This document shows, one piece after another, positions 50,658 to 58,966 of a stretch of DNA of 64,000 nucleotides. The notes under the pieces are model-generated. The model was not told where the DNA came from. It worked only from the letters and a program-made list of their open reading frames with translations, and ran no database searches. Each line of letters opens with the position of its first letter. Within the stretch, counting starts at the first letter, position 1. Both the position numbers and the translations under genes were made by a program. Source of the stretch: Rubricoccus marinus. Lineage in GTDB: Bacteria > Bacteroidota > Rhodothermia > Rhodothermales > Rubricoccaceae. The stretch spans positions 2,500,843 to 2,564,842 of the forward strand of contig NZ_MQWB01000001.1 in NCBI RefSeq assembly GCF_002257665.1. The letters run 5' to 3'.

Positions 50658-51035
50658 TCAGTCCCAGTCCAACCCGCCCTTCTTGATGTCGTAGATCAGG
50701 CCCACGACGAGGATGAACATGAACACGCCGACTACGGCGAGCGAGCCGAGAACCGCCGGTCCTCCTGCTCGGAGGAACTCCCCGAAGGAGACCGCCCAGG
50801 GGTACAGGAACACGAGTTCGACGTCGAACACGATAAAGATCATCGCGACGAGGTAGAACTTGACCGAGTACCGCTCGCGAGCGGTACCGACCGGGTCCAT
50901 GCCGCTCTCGTAGGCGCTGCCCTTGATCTTCCCGGGCTTGTACGGCCCGAGATACTGCCCCGCTTTCAGGAGCGTGAACGCCAGCCCGAGGGCCAGCAGG
51001 ATCATGATGAAGAGCGGGACGAAGTCAGTGATCAT
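50658..51035 (-). CDS. nuoA: NADH-quinone oxidoreductase subunit A (NuoA)
   Basis: A 125-residue membrane subunit with three helices: FVPLFIMILLALGLAFTLL, VKFYLVAMIFIVFDVELVFL and VLGSLAVVGVFMFILVVGL. The loop YESGMDPVGTARERYSVKFYLVAMIFI (quoted in part: YESGMDPVG) is the conserved quinone-site loop. I start at 51035 (MITDFVPLFIM); an ATG at 51113 would add 26 unconserved basic residues. It begins the nuo operon. No Shine-Dalgarno sequence is present. Confidence 0.95.
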   Translation of the reverse strand: MITDFVPLFIMILLALGLAFTLLKAGQYLGPYKPGKIKGSAYESGMDPVGTARERYSVKFYLVAMIFIVFDVELVFLYPWAVSFGEFLRAGGPAVLGSLAVVGVFMFILVVGLIYDIKKGGLDWD

Positions 51036-51360
51036 CGCGGCGTAGACGCGTGCAGAGGGGGCTCGGAAAGTACGCGCGCGCCGAGCGAGGATGCGATGAA
51101 ACGCCCCCTTCACATACGCCTCTCTACTCGGGCACGCTGCGCGTCCGCTTCCGGCCCGTAGCAGAGGCTCTCACACCTCCGGCCTCTTGCGGGCACCCGC
51201 GCCCGGCTCAGCGGTGTGAAGCGAAAGCGCCGGCGGGGCCGTTCACTGTATACCCCTCTCCGAAATGGCGCGCGGGTCCTCGCACACCGCCGCACATAGA
51301 GACACGAAGGGCGCCGCAGTTCGTACTACGGCGCCCTTCAGTCACGGCTTTGAACGCCCT
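51036..51360. other. Intergenic region upstream of nuoA
   Basis: A 325-bp spacer with no credible gene. It contains the hairpin terminator of the upstream gene (51306-51339) and should hold the nuo promoter. A TACTTTCCG stretch on the minus strand (near 51066-51074) resembles the TAnnTT part of the Bacteroidota -7 element but is too weak to call. There are no intact motif copies. Confidence 0.45.
51306..51339 (-). terminator. Hairpin terminator after the type IX-secreted protein gene
   Basis: GAAGGGCGCCG (51306-51316) and CGGCGCCCTTC (51329-51339) form a perfect 11-bp stem with a 12-nt loop, 21 bp past the stop codon at 51361. It is not made from the GCCTCTGGCG motif. It probably separates this transcript from the nuo operon. 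Confidence 0.65.
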
Positions 51361-52347
51361 CTACCGAATCACAGATACCCGCTGCGACGCTGCGAGGCCG
51401 TCGCCAGAGGCGCGAATGAGGTAGGTGCCCGGCGCGAGCGCGCTCGCGTCGAACTCGAGCGGCATCGCCTGCACACCAGCCATTGGACCATCGAAGAGGA
51501 CCGCGACCTTGCGGCCGAGCGCGTCGAACAGCTCGACTGTCACGTCCTGCGCCTGCTCCAGGGTGAGCTCTACGCGCCCAACCCCACGAACCGGGTTGGG
51601 GTAGGCGGGCGAAAACGCACCGCCGCGGGCGATGGCCTCTTCGATTGATGTCTCGGAGGGCGCCCCGAAGCGGGCCGTAAAGCGGAGGTCCAAGAACGGG
51701 TTGGACAGAGGGCCTGCTCCGATGGGTCCGCCAGAGGTTGAAATCACAGCCTGCCCGCTTGTGTACGGGTTTGGAGCCGTAGACGCGTTGCCGACGATGG
51801 TAAAGTTGTCTCCCGTGGCGTCAACGAAGACCGTGTAGAGGGTGCCCTCCGCCACGTCGAACCCTCCGAGGGGGAACGTAAACGTCGCGAAGAGGCCATC
51901 GGCCGGAAGCGTGACGTTGAAGTCGCCGGTGAAGAGCTCCGTACCGCCAGTCCCCTCCCCTTCGAACACGCTCAGCGTGATCGGCACCTCAGTGCCTGCG
52001 TTGGAGGGAGTCCCGAAGTTGTTGGCGATCGCTAGATCGATGTCGATGAACTCACCGTCGCACGTCGCGGTGAAGCTCTGGCCGAGCTCCTGAGCCGTCC
52101 CCGTGCTTGTTGCGGTGTCTCCGTTCCCGTACGCGGAGGTTCCTACCACGTTTGCGACCTGAGCGCCGGCAGCGCAGTCCGCAAGCGGGCTGCCAAGGTT
52201 CGCATGTGCGCCGATACGAGGCGTTCCGACGAGAGACGCTACGCGTGCCTCTCCCTTTGCAGCGCTCCCTGAGGGCGCAACGCTCTGCGAGAAAGCAGGC
52301 CCGCCGACCATAAGTGCTAGAAGCACAGGCGTGTAACGATACTTCAT
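51361..52347 (-). CDS. Secreted protein with type IX secretion C-terminal domain
   Basis: A ~328-residue exported protein of unknown function. It starts at ATG 52347, giving the signal peptide MKYRYTPVLLALMVGGPAFS. The middle (about 60-240) is a beta-rich domain with ADCAAGAQVANVVG and many Thr/Gly residues. The last ~80 residues are a Por-secretion (type IX) sorting domain: AYPNPVRGVGRVELTL, DVTVELFDALGRKVAVL, LAPGTYLIRASGDG and SQRVSVIR. Export across the outer membrane and attachment or release by T9SS is therefore likely. It has its own terminator. The ATG at 52452 would add 35 implausible residues. Confidence 0.82.
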   Translation of the reverse strand: MKYRYTPVLLALMVGGPAFSQSVAPSGSAAKGEARVASLVGTPRIGAHANLGSPLADCAAGAQVANVVGTSAYGNGDTATSTGTAQELGQSFTATCDGEFIDIDLAIANNFGTPSNAGTEVPITLSVFEGEGTGGTELFTGDFNVTLPADGLFATFTFPLGGFDVAEGTLYTVFVDATGDNFTIVGNASTAPNPYTSGQAVISTSGGPIGAGPLSNPFLDLRFTARFGAPSETSIEEAIARGGAFSPAYPNPVRGVGRVELTLEQAQDVTVELFDALGRKVAVLFDGPMAGVQAMPLEFDASALAPGTYLIRASGDGLAASQRVSVIR

Positions 52348-52554
52348 ACTCCTTAGAAAGTGGTGTGGATGGGGAAACTTGTGACAGTCGCCACTTTCGC
52401 GAGGATACATCAAGGTTCTGCGAAGGAGAAGCACTCCTCCTTCTTCAGGCACTTCCCCATGGCCCCAAGCCTTCCCCTTCCAAGGGCGTGCGCGCCGCGA
52501 TAAATATGCGCGAGGGAGGAGGAGCCCGTCGCAGCCCCTCGTTTTCGCCAGAGG
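52348..52554. other. Intergenic region between the S9 peptidase and the T9SS protein genes
   Basis: A 207-bp spacer without a credible gene. It includes one motif copy near the peptidase stop (52546-52556). An AAGGAG sequence lies only 1 nt from the downstream ATG, too close for a normal Shine-Dalgarno site. Confidence 0.4.
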
Positions 52555-54861
52555 CTACTCCCCGATCACGTAGTTCTCCGGAGGCTCGGCGCCGAGAAGG
52601 TGCTCCACGAAGTAGTCCCACCGGCGGCGTGTCATATAGTTCGACGCGCGGCCGAACCCGTGGCGAGCGTTGGGGAACATGATGAGGTCGAAGTCCTTGT
52701 TCGCGTCGATCAGCGCTTGAACCACGAGAAGCGTGTTGTACGGCGGCACGTTGTCGTCGAGCATGCCATGCGCGAGGAGGAGTTTGCCTTTGAGGTTGGC
52801 CGCGAGGTCCTGGTTGGCCTCTGGCGCGTAGTTGTCCGTGTCGCCGTCGCGGACGAGGAGGCCCTGGTAGCGCTCGCCCCAGTCGTCCTCGTAGTTGCGC
52901 TGGTCGTGGTTGCCAGACTCCGAGATGCCGACATCAAAGAAGTCCGGGTAGCGGAACAGGGCGCCCGCGGCGATAAAGCCGCCGCCGGAGTGGCCCCAGA
53001 TGCCGACGCGGTCGATGTCGATCCACGGGAATTGCCGCGCGAGATCCTGCATGCCCGCGACCTGGCTGGGGAGCGTGTTGTCACGGCCCATCGCGCCATA
53101 GTAGGCGTCGTGGAAAGACTTGGATCGGCCAGGCGTGCCCATGCCATCAATGCTGACGACGACGAAGCCGAGTTCGGCAAGCGCCTGCCGGTCTCCCCAC
53201 GAAGCGCGGAACGAGCGGCTACCGATGCTCCCGCTCTGCGGGCCGGGATAGGCCTGGTTGATGATCGGGTATTTGGCGTTGGGGTCGAAGTCGGTCGGGC
53301 GGAAGAGGAGACCGTAGAGCTGCGTTTCCCCGTCTGGGCCGGTCATCTGGACGCGCATCGGTGGCTTCCAGCCGTGCGCTTCGAGCGCCGAGATGTCGGT
53401 CGTCTCCAGCTCCATCACGAGCCGGCCGTCGCGGTCGCGCAGTTCGACGACTGGAGGCGTGTCGGCGCTGGAGTACGTGTCCACGAGATACGCGCCAGAG
53501 GCGGCGATCTGAACCGAGTGGTCGCCCGCCTCTGGCGTCAGCGAGACCTGCTCGCCGCCGTCCAGGCTCGCGCGGTAGGCGTGGCGGAAGTACGGGTCTT
53601 GGCCAGGCTCGCGACCCATCGCCTCGTACCAGACGGTGCGCGTGTCCTCGTCGATACGGAGGATGCGGCTGACGGGGCCTTCGCCCGAGGTGATGCGGTT
53701 TTTGAGCGCGCCGGTGTCGAGGTCGTAGAGGTAGAGGTTGCTCCAGTCGTCACGCTGGGAGTTCCAGACGATCTCGCGGGTGTCCCAGAGCACGTGCCAG
53801 CCGGTGACGGACTCGAAGTGCGTCTCCTCGCTCTCGGTCAAGATGTCGCGCACGGCGCCGGTGCGGGCGTCGGCGAGGCGGATGGTGACGGACTTGTGAT
53901 CGCGGGGCGTGGATGCGAGGGCGAGTTCGGTCCCGTCCGGGCTCCAGTGGTAGTCGTCCATGCTCAGATCGTCGCCCAGCGTGGCGCGGTGGTACTCCAT
54001 CGGCAGCGCCAGAGGCGTCACGCGCTGCGCGTCCACGTCGATCACGACGCGGCGGAGCATGGCGACGGCGCTATCGCCGGGCAGCGGGTACTTCCACTGC
54101 TGCAGGACCGGCGTGCCGACGGTCGTTTCTACGAGGTACATCTCCCCCACCTCGCGCTCGTCCTGCTGCTGCGTCGCGATCATGCGGCCGTCCAGCGACC
54201 ACTTGAGAACGGGCCGGTCACTTTTGCGCCAGCCGGCGTTGTCAGTCGCGTAGCCGTAGTTCTCGACGCCGTCGGTCGTGAGTTGCGTTTCCTCGCCAGA
54301 GGCCACGTCGCGCACCCAGAGGTTCCAGTTGCGGATAAAGGCGGCGCGCGAGCCGTCAGGCGAGTACACCTCGGTCCGCGAGAAGCGGCGCATCATCTCG
54401 GCGCGCGCGTCGGGCTCGCGGCGGTCGCCTCTGGCGTCGCAGGATTCCGCGTCCAGGTCGCAGACGTAGTGGGTGTCGCCGATGTCGACGCCGATGCCGT
54501 CGTCCATCACCCAGAACGAGGAGAACGGGAGCGCGCTGGCCTCGATGGCCTCGCCTCTGGCGGCGGAGAGCGCGCGCGCCATCGTCTCGGGATCGAAGGC
54601 GACCTCGCGCGTGCCTCGGGCGGGATCCACGACGACGAACTCGGCGCCGGAGGCCGTTTCCGCCTTGTAGGTGAACCGACCGTCGTCCTGCCACGTGGGG
54701 CTCACGCTCCCGCCGGTCACCAAGCCGTTGGTACCAGAATAGAGGAAGCGCTCGGCCTGGGCGTAGTCCTCGGCGGTAACGCGAGGGCGTTCCTGAGCGA
54801 ACGCGCCAGAGGCCACGAACAGGGCGGCGAAAACGAAGCGGGCGAGGCGGGGGGCGGTCAT
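52555..54861 (-). CDS. S9-family prolyl oligopeptidase / dipeptidyl peptidase IV-like protease
   Basis: A ~768-residue exported serine peptidase. From the ATG at 54861 the N-terminus is a signal peptide (MTAPRLARFVFAALFVASGAFA). A beta-propeller domain (about 40-500) has YSPDGSRAAFIRNWNLWVRD and DYHWSPDGTELALAS. The alpha/beta-hydrolase domain has VVSIDGMGTPGRSKSFHDA, nucleophile Ser in GIWGHSGGGFIA, Asp in HGMLDDNVPP and His in NARHGFGR. This is the DPP-IV sub-group (S9B-like). It probably degrades peptides in the periplasm. Motif copies are dense, as in the rest of this region. An ATG at 54957 would add 32 Arg-rich residues. Confidence 0.93.
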   Translation of the reverse strand: MTAPRLARFVFAALFVASGAFAQERPRVTAEDYAQAERFLYSGTNGLVTGGSVSPTWQDDGRFTYKAETASGAEFVVVDPARGTREVAFDPETMARALSAARGEAIEASALPFSSFWVMDDGIGVDIGDTHYVCDLDAESCDARGDRREPDARAEMMRRFSRTEVYSPDGSRAAFIRNWNLWVRDVASGEETQLTTDGVENYGYATDNAGWRKSDRPVLKWSLDGRMIATQQQDEREVGEMYLVETTVGTPVLQQWKYPLPGDSAVAMLRRVVIDVDAQRVTPLALPMEYHRATLGDDLSMDDYHWSPDGTELALASTPRDHKSVTIRLADARTGAVRDILTESEETHFESVTGWHVLWDTREIVWNSQRDDWSNLYLYDLDTGALKNRITSGEGPVSRILRIDEDTRTVWYEAMGREPGQDPYFRHAYRASLDGGEQVSLTPEAGDHSVQIAASGAYLVDTYSSADTPPVVELRDRDGRLVMELETTDISALEAHGWKPPMRVQMTGPDGETQLYGLLFRPTDFDPNAKYPIINQAYPGPQSGSIGSRSFRASWGDRQALAELGFVVVSIDGMGTPGRSKSFHDAYYGAMGRDNTLPSQVAGMQDLARQFPWIDIDRVGIWGHSGGGFIAAGALFRYPDFFDVGISESGNHDQRNYEDDWGERYQGLLVRDGDTDNYAPEANQDLAANLKGKLLLAHGMLDDNVPPYNTLLVVQALIDANKDFDLIMFPNARHGFGRASNYMTRRRWDYFVEHLLGAEPPENYVIGE

Positions 54862-54882
54862 CACGTCGGGGGCGGTGAAGCC

Positions 54883-54891
54883 CTGAATGTA
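54883..54891 (-). promoter_or_regulatory. Weak -7-like element upstream of the S9 peptidase
   Basis: TACATTCAG on the minus strand resembles the TAnnTTTG element of Bacteroidota promoters with two mismatches. It is 22 bp upstream of the start codon. No -33 TTG was matched, so this is a tentative call. Confidence 0.2.
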
Positions 54892-54995
54892 GCCGCCCGG
54901 GAGGGAGAGCCCGCGCCTCTGGCGGCGAGCCGGCCGCCCCCTGCGCCTGCCGGGCACCGGGCGAGGCCGAGTTGCCCGCGCGTGTCTTTCCCAAG

Positions 54996-55013
54996 GCCTC
55001 TGGCGCTAGAGGC
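54996..55013 (-). terminator. Imperfect motif palindrome after the FG-GAP protein gene
   Basis: GCCTCTGGC (54996-55004) followed by GCTAGAGGC (55005-55013) is a palindrome with one mismatch pair, lying directly after the stop codon at 55015. One half is an intact motif and the other a single-base variant, as if a pair were decaying or forming. Confidence 0.5.
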
Positions 55014-55014
55014 G

Positions 55015-56490
55015 TTATCGCGAGACCGTGAACCGCTGCACGCTTGTCGCGCCGCCAGAGGCCAGCCGAGCCATGTACACGCCCGGCGTGAGACTGCGAG
55101 CGTCGAACTGCGCCGTGTGAGCACCGGCCGTGTGCAAGCCCAGAGCAGCGACAGCGACCTCGCGCCCGAGCGCGTCGTAGATCACGAGCGAAGCCTCGCC
55201 AGGAGCAGGGAGGGTGTAGTTCAGCGTTACCGCACCAGAAGCGGGGTTGGGCATTGGCGCGAGCAAAGACAGAGCCTCTGGCGACGTGGCGCCAAAGGCG
55301 GTGACCTCCTGCGTGAAGTCGTACAGGTACGCAGCACCGCATCCGTTTCCCTGAGCGCACCCTACCCCGTACGCTCCGACGAGCGCGCACGACCCGGAAA
55401 GGGCGACGCTACGACCGAAGCGATCTCCGTGTTTTTCGTCCGAGGCGACGAGTCGGGTCTCGCGCCAGAGGCCGCCTTCGAGGTCGTAGGCGTATGCGGC
55501 TCCGCACGTGCCCGTGGAGCACTGGCCGGAAAGCGCTCCTACGAGCGCTCGGTCACCTTCCAGTGCTACGGAATATCCGAAGCGCCCGCCCCAATCTGGG
55601 ACCATGTCTGAAGCCTCGAGCTTCGTCTCGATCCATCCGGTGTCGCTGTGGTCGTAGACGTACACCGCCCCACACCAGAGACTCACGTCACAGTCCTCAC
55701 GGTCGGCACCGACGAGGACTCGGCTCCCCGACAGAGCAACGGCGTACCCGAATTGCACACCGCTCGCATCGGCCACTGTGAACCGGGTCGCCTCAAGCCA
55801 ATCCTCACCGTCGAAGTCGAATACGTACGCTGACTGGCCCGAGCCCACCACCGCGCGGTCTCCCTCCAACGCGACAGCGTGGCCCACCCTGAAGTCGACG
55901 CCTCGGTCTATGGGTACGACCTTCGTGCCTTGCCAGGTGGAGCCGTCGAAGTCGAACACGTAGGCCGCTCCGCATTCGGTCCCGTCTCCACACCGTTCGC
56001 CTCTGGCGCCGATCAGAACGCGGTCCCCCGAAAGGGCCACCGACTGCCCGAAGTGGTTGTCCCAGTTCTGATCGGTAGGCAGAAGCCGCGTCGCATTCCA
56101 CGAGGCGCCGTCATAGTCGAGAACGTACGCCGCGCCGCAGTTTCCTCCCGCGTCGCACGACTCCCCCGGATTTCCGACCAACGCCCGATCTCCTTCCACG
56201 GCAACAGGACGGCCAAAGAAGTTGACGGATGGAGCGCCAGGCAGTTCAACTCGGGTTTCCTCCCACGTCTCCCCGCTCCGGTCGAAGATGTGCAGAGCCC
56301 CGTTCCGCGCGCTGACCACCGCGCGGTCATCCGAGAGGGCGACATTATGGCCAAATCCGTTGCGTTCTACCGTAGTGGGCGAGAGTTGTACTGTTTCCTC
56401 CCGCCCACTCTCTGTAGATCCAGTCTGCGCCGAGACCGTGCCAGGGAGAGACAGAGCGAGTGCAGCGGCGAGAGCGTAGCGAACGAGCAT
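55015..56490 (-). CDS. Secreted FG-GAP-like beta-propeller protein with type IX sorting domain
   Basis: A 491-residue exported protein. Residues 1-22 are a signal peptide (MLVRYALAAALALSLPGTVSA). Seven repeats of a ~50-residue unit with the pattern FGxxVALxGDRxLVGA and a CGAAYVFDFDGSxW core follow (for example NHFGQSVALSGDRVLIGARG). Six of them carry a paired-cysteine loop such as ERCGDGTECGAAYVFD. Together they make an FG-GAP-type propeller. The last ~75 residues are a T9SS tail (LAPMPNPASGAVTLNYTL ... VYMARLASGGATS). It is likely a surface-exposed or released binding protein; ligand unknown. It has an upstream TAnnTTTG element. Confidence 0.85.
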   Translation of the reverse strand: MLVRYALAAALALSLPGTVSAQTGSTESGREETVQLSPTTVERNGFGHNVALSDDRAVVSARNGALHIFDRSGETWEETRVELPGAPSVNFFGRPVAVEGDRALVGNPGESCDAGGNCGAAYVLDYDGASWNATRLLPTDQNWDNHFGQSVALSGDRVLIGARGERCGDGTECGAAYVFDFDGSTWQGTKVVPIDRGVDFRVGHAVALEGDRAVVGSGQSAYVFDFDGEDWLEATRFTVADASGVQFGYAVALSGSRVLVGADREDCDVSLWCGAVYVYDHSDTGWIETKLEASDMVPDWGGRFGYSVALEGDRALVGALSGQCSTGTCGAAYAYDLEGGLWRETRLVASDEKHGDRFGRSVALSGSCALVGAYGVGCAQGNGCGAAYLYDFTQEVTAFGATSPEALSLLAPMPNPASGAVTLNYTLPAPGEASLVIYDALGREVAVAALGLHTAGAHTAQFDARSLTPGVYMARLASGGATSVQRFTVSR

Positions 56491-56520
56491 GAGCGCGGGT
56501 GCACATGTAATAAGTGCCTA

Positions 56521-56528
56521 CAAACATA
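56521..56528 (-). promoter_or_regulatory. TAnnTTTG-type -7 promoter element
   Basis: The minus strand reads TATGTTTG here, an exact match to the Bacteroidota consensus TAnnTTTG, 31 bp upstream of the FG-GAP gene's start. A TTG lies further upstream, but with a shorter spacing than normal, so the -33 element is uncertain. Confidence 0.4.
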
Positions 56529-56560
56529 GAGAGAGACAACCGCAAGAGGCCTCTGGCGGA

Positions 56561-57859
56561 TCAGCCCAGCCCCACGCGCTCGAAGATGGCGTCCGCGTTC
56601 CGGATCTGGTAGGCCGGGTCGAAGGCGTCCGCGATGGCCTCTGGCGAGAGGTGCGCCGTAATCCCGGGCGCGCCGTCGATAATCTCGCGGAACGAGCGCC
56701 GCTCGCGCCACGCCTCCATCGCCAGAGGCTGCACGGTGTCGTAGGCCGCCTCGCGCGAGAGACCGGTCTCGATCAGCTTGAGGAGCAGACGCTGCGAGTA
56801 GACGAGCCCGTAGGTGCGGTCCAGGTTTTCCGCCATCCGGTCCGGGTTGACCGTCAGGTTCTCGATGATGCGCGCCATGCGCGCCAGCGAGTAGTCCAGC
56901 GCGATCGTCGCGTCGGGCAGGATCACGCGCTCGACGGACGAGTGGCTGATGTCGCGCTCGTGCCAAAGTGCCACGTCTTCGTAGGCCGCCACCATGTAGC
57001 CGCGCAAGAGGCGCGCCATGCCGGTCAGGTTCTCGCTGCCGATGGGGTTGCGCTTGTGCGGCATCGCGCTGCTCCCCTTCTGGCCGCTGCCGAACGATTC
57101 CTCGGCTTCCAGCACTTCGCTGCGCTGCAAGTGCCGGATCTCGACGGCGATGGTCTCGATGTTGGCGCCGATCAGCGCGAGCGCGCCGAGGTACTGCGCG
57201 TGCAGGTCGCGCGGGAGCACCTGGGTGGAGACCGGCGCGGCGCGGAGCCCCAGCTTCTCGCACGTCAGCCGCTCCACCTCTGGCGGGATGTGCGCAAACG
57301 TCCCGACGGCGCCCGAGAGCTTGCCGACGCGGACGGCCTCAGCCGCGGCGTCGAAGCGCTCTAGGTCGCGCTGCACGGCGTCGTAGAAGCGGGCCATCTT
57401 GAGCCCGAAGGTCGTCGGCTCAGCGTGGACGCCGTGCGTGCGGCCGACGCAGAGCGTGTGCTTGTGCTCGCGTGCCTTCGCACCCAGCACCTCGCCCAGC
57501 CGCACGAGCCCCTGGCGCAGAATCTTGTTTGCGCGCAAGAGGCGGACAGACTGCGCGGTGTCCACCACGTCCGTCGAGGTGAGGCCGTAGTGCACCCACT
57601 TTTTCTCATCACCCAGCGTCTCGCTCACGGCACGCGTAAACGCCACCACGTCGTGCCGCGTGTCCTTCTCGATCTCGTGGATGCGGTTGACGTCGAAGCC
57701 CGCACCGGCGTAGAGCTTGTCCACGTCGGCCATCGGGATCAGGTCCGTCGCCTTGGCCCACGCCCAGGCGGCGGCGAGCTCGACATCAAGCCAGGCCTGG
57801 AACTGCGCCTCTTCGGTCCAGATGGCGCCCATCTCGGGGCGGGTGTAGCGGGCGATCAT
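56561..57859 (-). CDS. purB: Adenylosuccinate lyase (PurB)
   Basis: A 432-residue fumarase/aspartase-superfamily lyase that acts twice in purine synthesis (SAICAR to AICAR and adenylosuccinate to AMP). SSTDVVDTAQSV-like text (GLTSTDVVDTAQSVRL) and CVGRTHGVHAEPTTFGLK carry the catalytic His, and GQKGSSAMPHKRNPIGSENLTG holds the superfamily signature with the flexible-loop Ser and Lys. It begins MIARYTRPEMGAIW as in other PurB proteins. The length is typical. It is the only clear housekeeping metabolic gene in the window apart from nuo. A motif-rich 354-bp spacer lies upstream. Confidence 0.97.
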   Translation of the reverse strand: MIARYTRPEMGAIWTEEAQFQAWLDVELAAAWAWAKATDLIPMADVDKLYAGAGFDVNRIHEIEKDTRHDVVAFTRAVSETLGDEKKWVHYGLTSTDVVDTAQSVRLLRANKILRQGLVRLGEVLGAKAREHKHTLCVGRTHGVHAEPTTFGLKMARFYDAVQRDLERFDAAAEAVRVGKLSGAVGTFAHIPPEVERLTCEKLGLRAAPVSTQVLPRDLHAQYLGALALIGANIETIAVEIRHLQRSEVLEAEESFGSGQKGSSAMPHKRNPIGSENLTGMARLLRGYMVAAYEDVALWHERDISHSSVERVILPDATIALDYSLARMARIIENLTVNPDRMAENLDRTYGLVYSQRLLLKLIETGLSREAAYDTVQPLAMEAWRERRSFREIIDGAPGITAHLSPEAIADAFDPAYQIRNADAIFERVGLG

Positions 57860-57958
57860 GGGGACGAGGTGTTAGGGACTGGGGGACTGGCAGAAGATGC
57901 GCTCGCCGGCGCCTACCTCGGACTCCGAGGGCGCCAGAGGACCCTCCCAATCTGCCGA

Positions 57959-57976
57959 CGCCAGAGGCCTCTGGCG
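57959..57976. repeat. Perfect 18-bp palindrome of two motif copies
   Basis: CGCCAGAG joined to GCCTCTGGCG, identical to the palindrome at 3853-3870. It lies mid-spacer, about 100 bp upstream of purB on the minus strand. Confidence 0.8.
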
Positions 57977-58150
57977 GGGAACGCTGGGCGAAGACGGCAT
58001 CGCTGGCTCAAGTGTGGTTCTGGCGCCAGAGGCCAGGCGTCGCGCTTGGCTGAGGGGAGGGCGTATGCGATACGCCTACAGGAGACCGCGCGCGGCGCCA
58101 GAGGCAGAACGGGAGGCCTCTGGCGGAACAAATCGGGCGGCGCCCCTCCT

Positions 58151-58213
58151 CATCCCTCATCCCTCATCCCTCATCCCTCATCCCTCATCCCTCATCCCTC
58201 ATCCCTCATCCCT
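58151..58213. repeat. CATCCCT tandem repeat, nine perfect copies
   Basis: Sixty-three bases of exact 7-bp repeats directly abut the stop codon of the sigma-factor gene (58214). The minus strand is (AGGGATG)9, with nine GGG runs spaced by four bases, so the 3' end of that mRNA could form G-quadruplexes. The number of copies is likely to vary between strains. Confidence 0.97.
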
Positions 58214-58825
58214 CTACATCAACTCGCTTCGCCGGTCTCGGAGGTACTTGTTGAGCAGCGCGCGGGCGCGGAAGATGTGCGCCTTGACGGTCCCGAGTGG
58301 GAGGTCGAGTTCGACCGCGATCTCCTCGTAGCTCTTTTCCTCTTGGTGCCGCATCACGATCACGCGGTGATACTTCGGCGGGAGGTCCGCGATGGCGGCC
58401 GCGATGATCTCGTTGCGCTGGTCCATCACGAGATGCCGGTCGGGCCGGTACGTCGTGTCGGGAAGCTCCATCTGCATCTCGCCGTCGCGCGTCTGCACGG
58501 GCTTGTCGATGGAGACGGTCTTGAGCTTCTTGCGTCGGATGTGGTCGATCGTGTGGTTCGTCGTGATCCGGTAGAGCCACGTCGAGAAGGCGTACTCCGG
58601 CGCGTAGCGCTCCAGCGCCTTGAACGCCTTGACGAACGCCTCCTGCACCAGGTCCTCCACAATGGCCGAGTCGCGGACCATCTTGGCGACGTGGCGCTGC
58701 AGCGGCTGCTGGTACTTCGTCATCAGCGCGCCGTAGGCGCTCTGGTCTCCCGCGAGCGCCTGCGTCACGTACACGCGGTCCTCTTCGCTAGAGGCGGACG
58801 GAGGAGCGGACGACGGCTGAGACAT
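58214..58825 (-). CDS. ECF-type RNA polymerase sigma factor
   Basis: A 203-residue sigma-70 family protein. Region 2 (about 30-100) has YGALMTKYQQPLQRHVAKMV, IVEDLVQEAFVKAFKALERY and FSTWLYRITTNHTIDHIRRKK, which bind core polymerase and the -10 element. Region 4 (about 140-195) has IADLPPKYHRVIVMRHQEEKSYEEIAVELDLPLGTVKAHIFRAR (quoted in part: LPLGTVKAHIFRARALL), the helix-turn-helix for -35 binding. It is the general RpoE-like ECF group of Bacteroidota. No anti-sigma gene follows; the tandem repeat does. It is divergent from exbD. Confidence 0.94.
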   Translation of the reverse strand: MSQPSSAPPSASSEEDRVYVTQALAGDQSAYGALMTKYQQPLQRHVAKMVRDSAIVEDLVQEAFVKAFKALERYAPEYAFSTWLYRITTNHTIDHIRRKKLKTVSIDKPVQTRDGEMQMELPDTTYRPDRHLVMDQRNEIIAAAIADLPPKYHRVIVMRHQEEKSYEEIAVELDLPLGTVKAHIFRARALLNKYLRDRRSELM

Positions 58826-58966
58826 GGGCTGACGCCAGAGGCGAAGACGGACGCGCGCAAGCTACCGTGGCGCGCTCGCGGGTGCTCGCCCTCTAGCGTG
58901 CCACCATCACCACCAGCAACGCGCCGCGCCTCTGGCGGTCTCCGGAACTCACCACCCGCCGGCGCC

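Larger units (their letters stand above)
57860..58213. other. Intergenic region with six motif copies and a heptamer repeat
   Basis: A 354-bp spacer between purB and the sigma-factor gene with no credible gene. It holds six intact motif copies (57931, two in the palindrome 57959-57976, ~58023, ~58096, ~58114) and the CATCCCT tandem repeat at its right end. The open reading frames through it follow no protein-like pattern. Confidence 0.7.

Noticed and set aside
52600-55611. A 1003-codon plus-strand open frame
   Set aside because: It lies opposite the S9 peptidase and FG-GAP genes, whose motifs are clear. The frame has no protein-like pattern and is a GC-skew shadow.
58151-58213. CRISPR array
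   Set aside because: The unit is 7 bp with no spacers; it is a simple tandem repeat. The dispersed motif also has no regular spacing, and no cas genes are present.
57425-58966. The upstream part of the plus-strand frame ending in ExbD
   Set aside because: Only the last 133 codons look like a protein; the earlier part runs over purB, the heptamer repeat and the sigma-factor gene.
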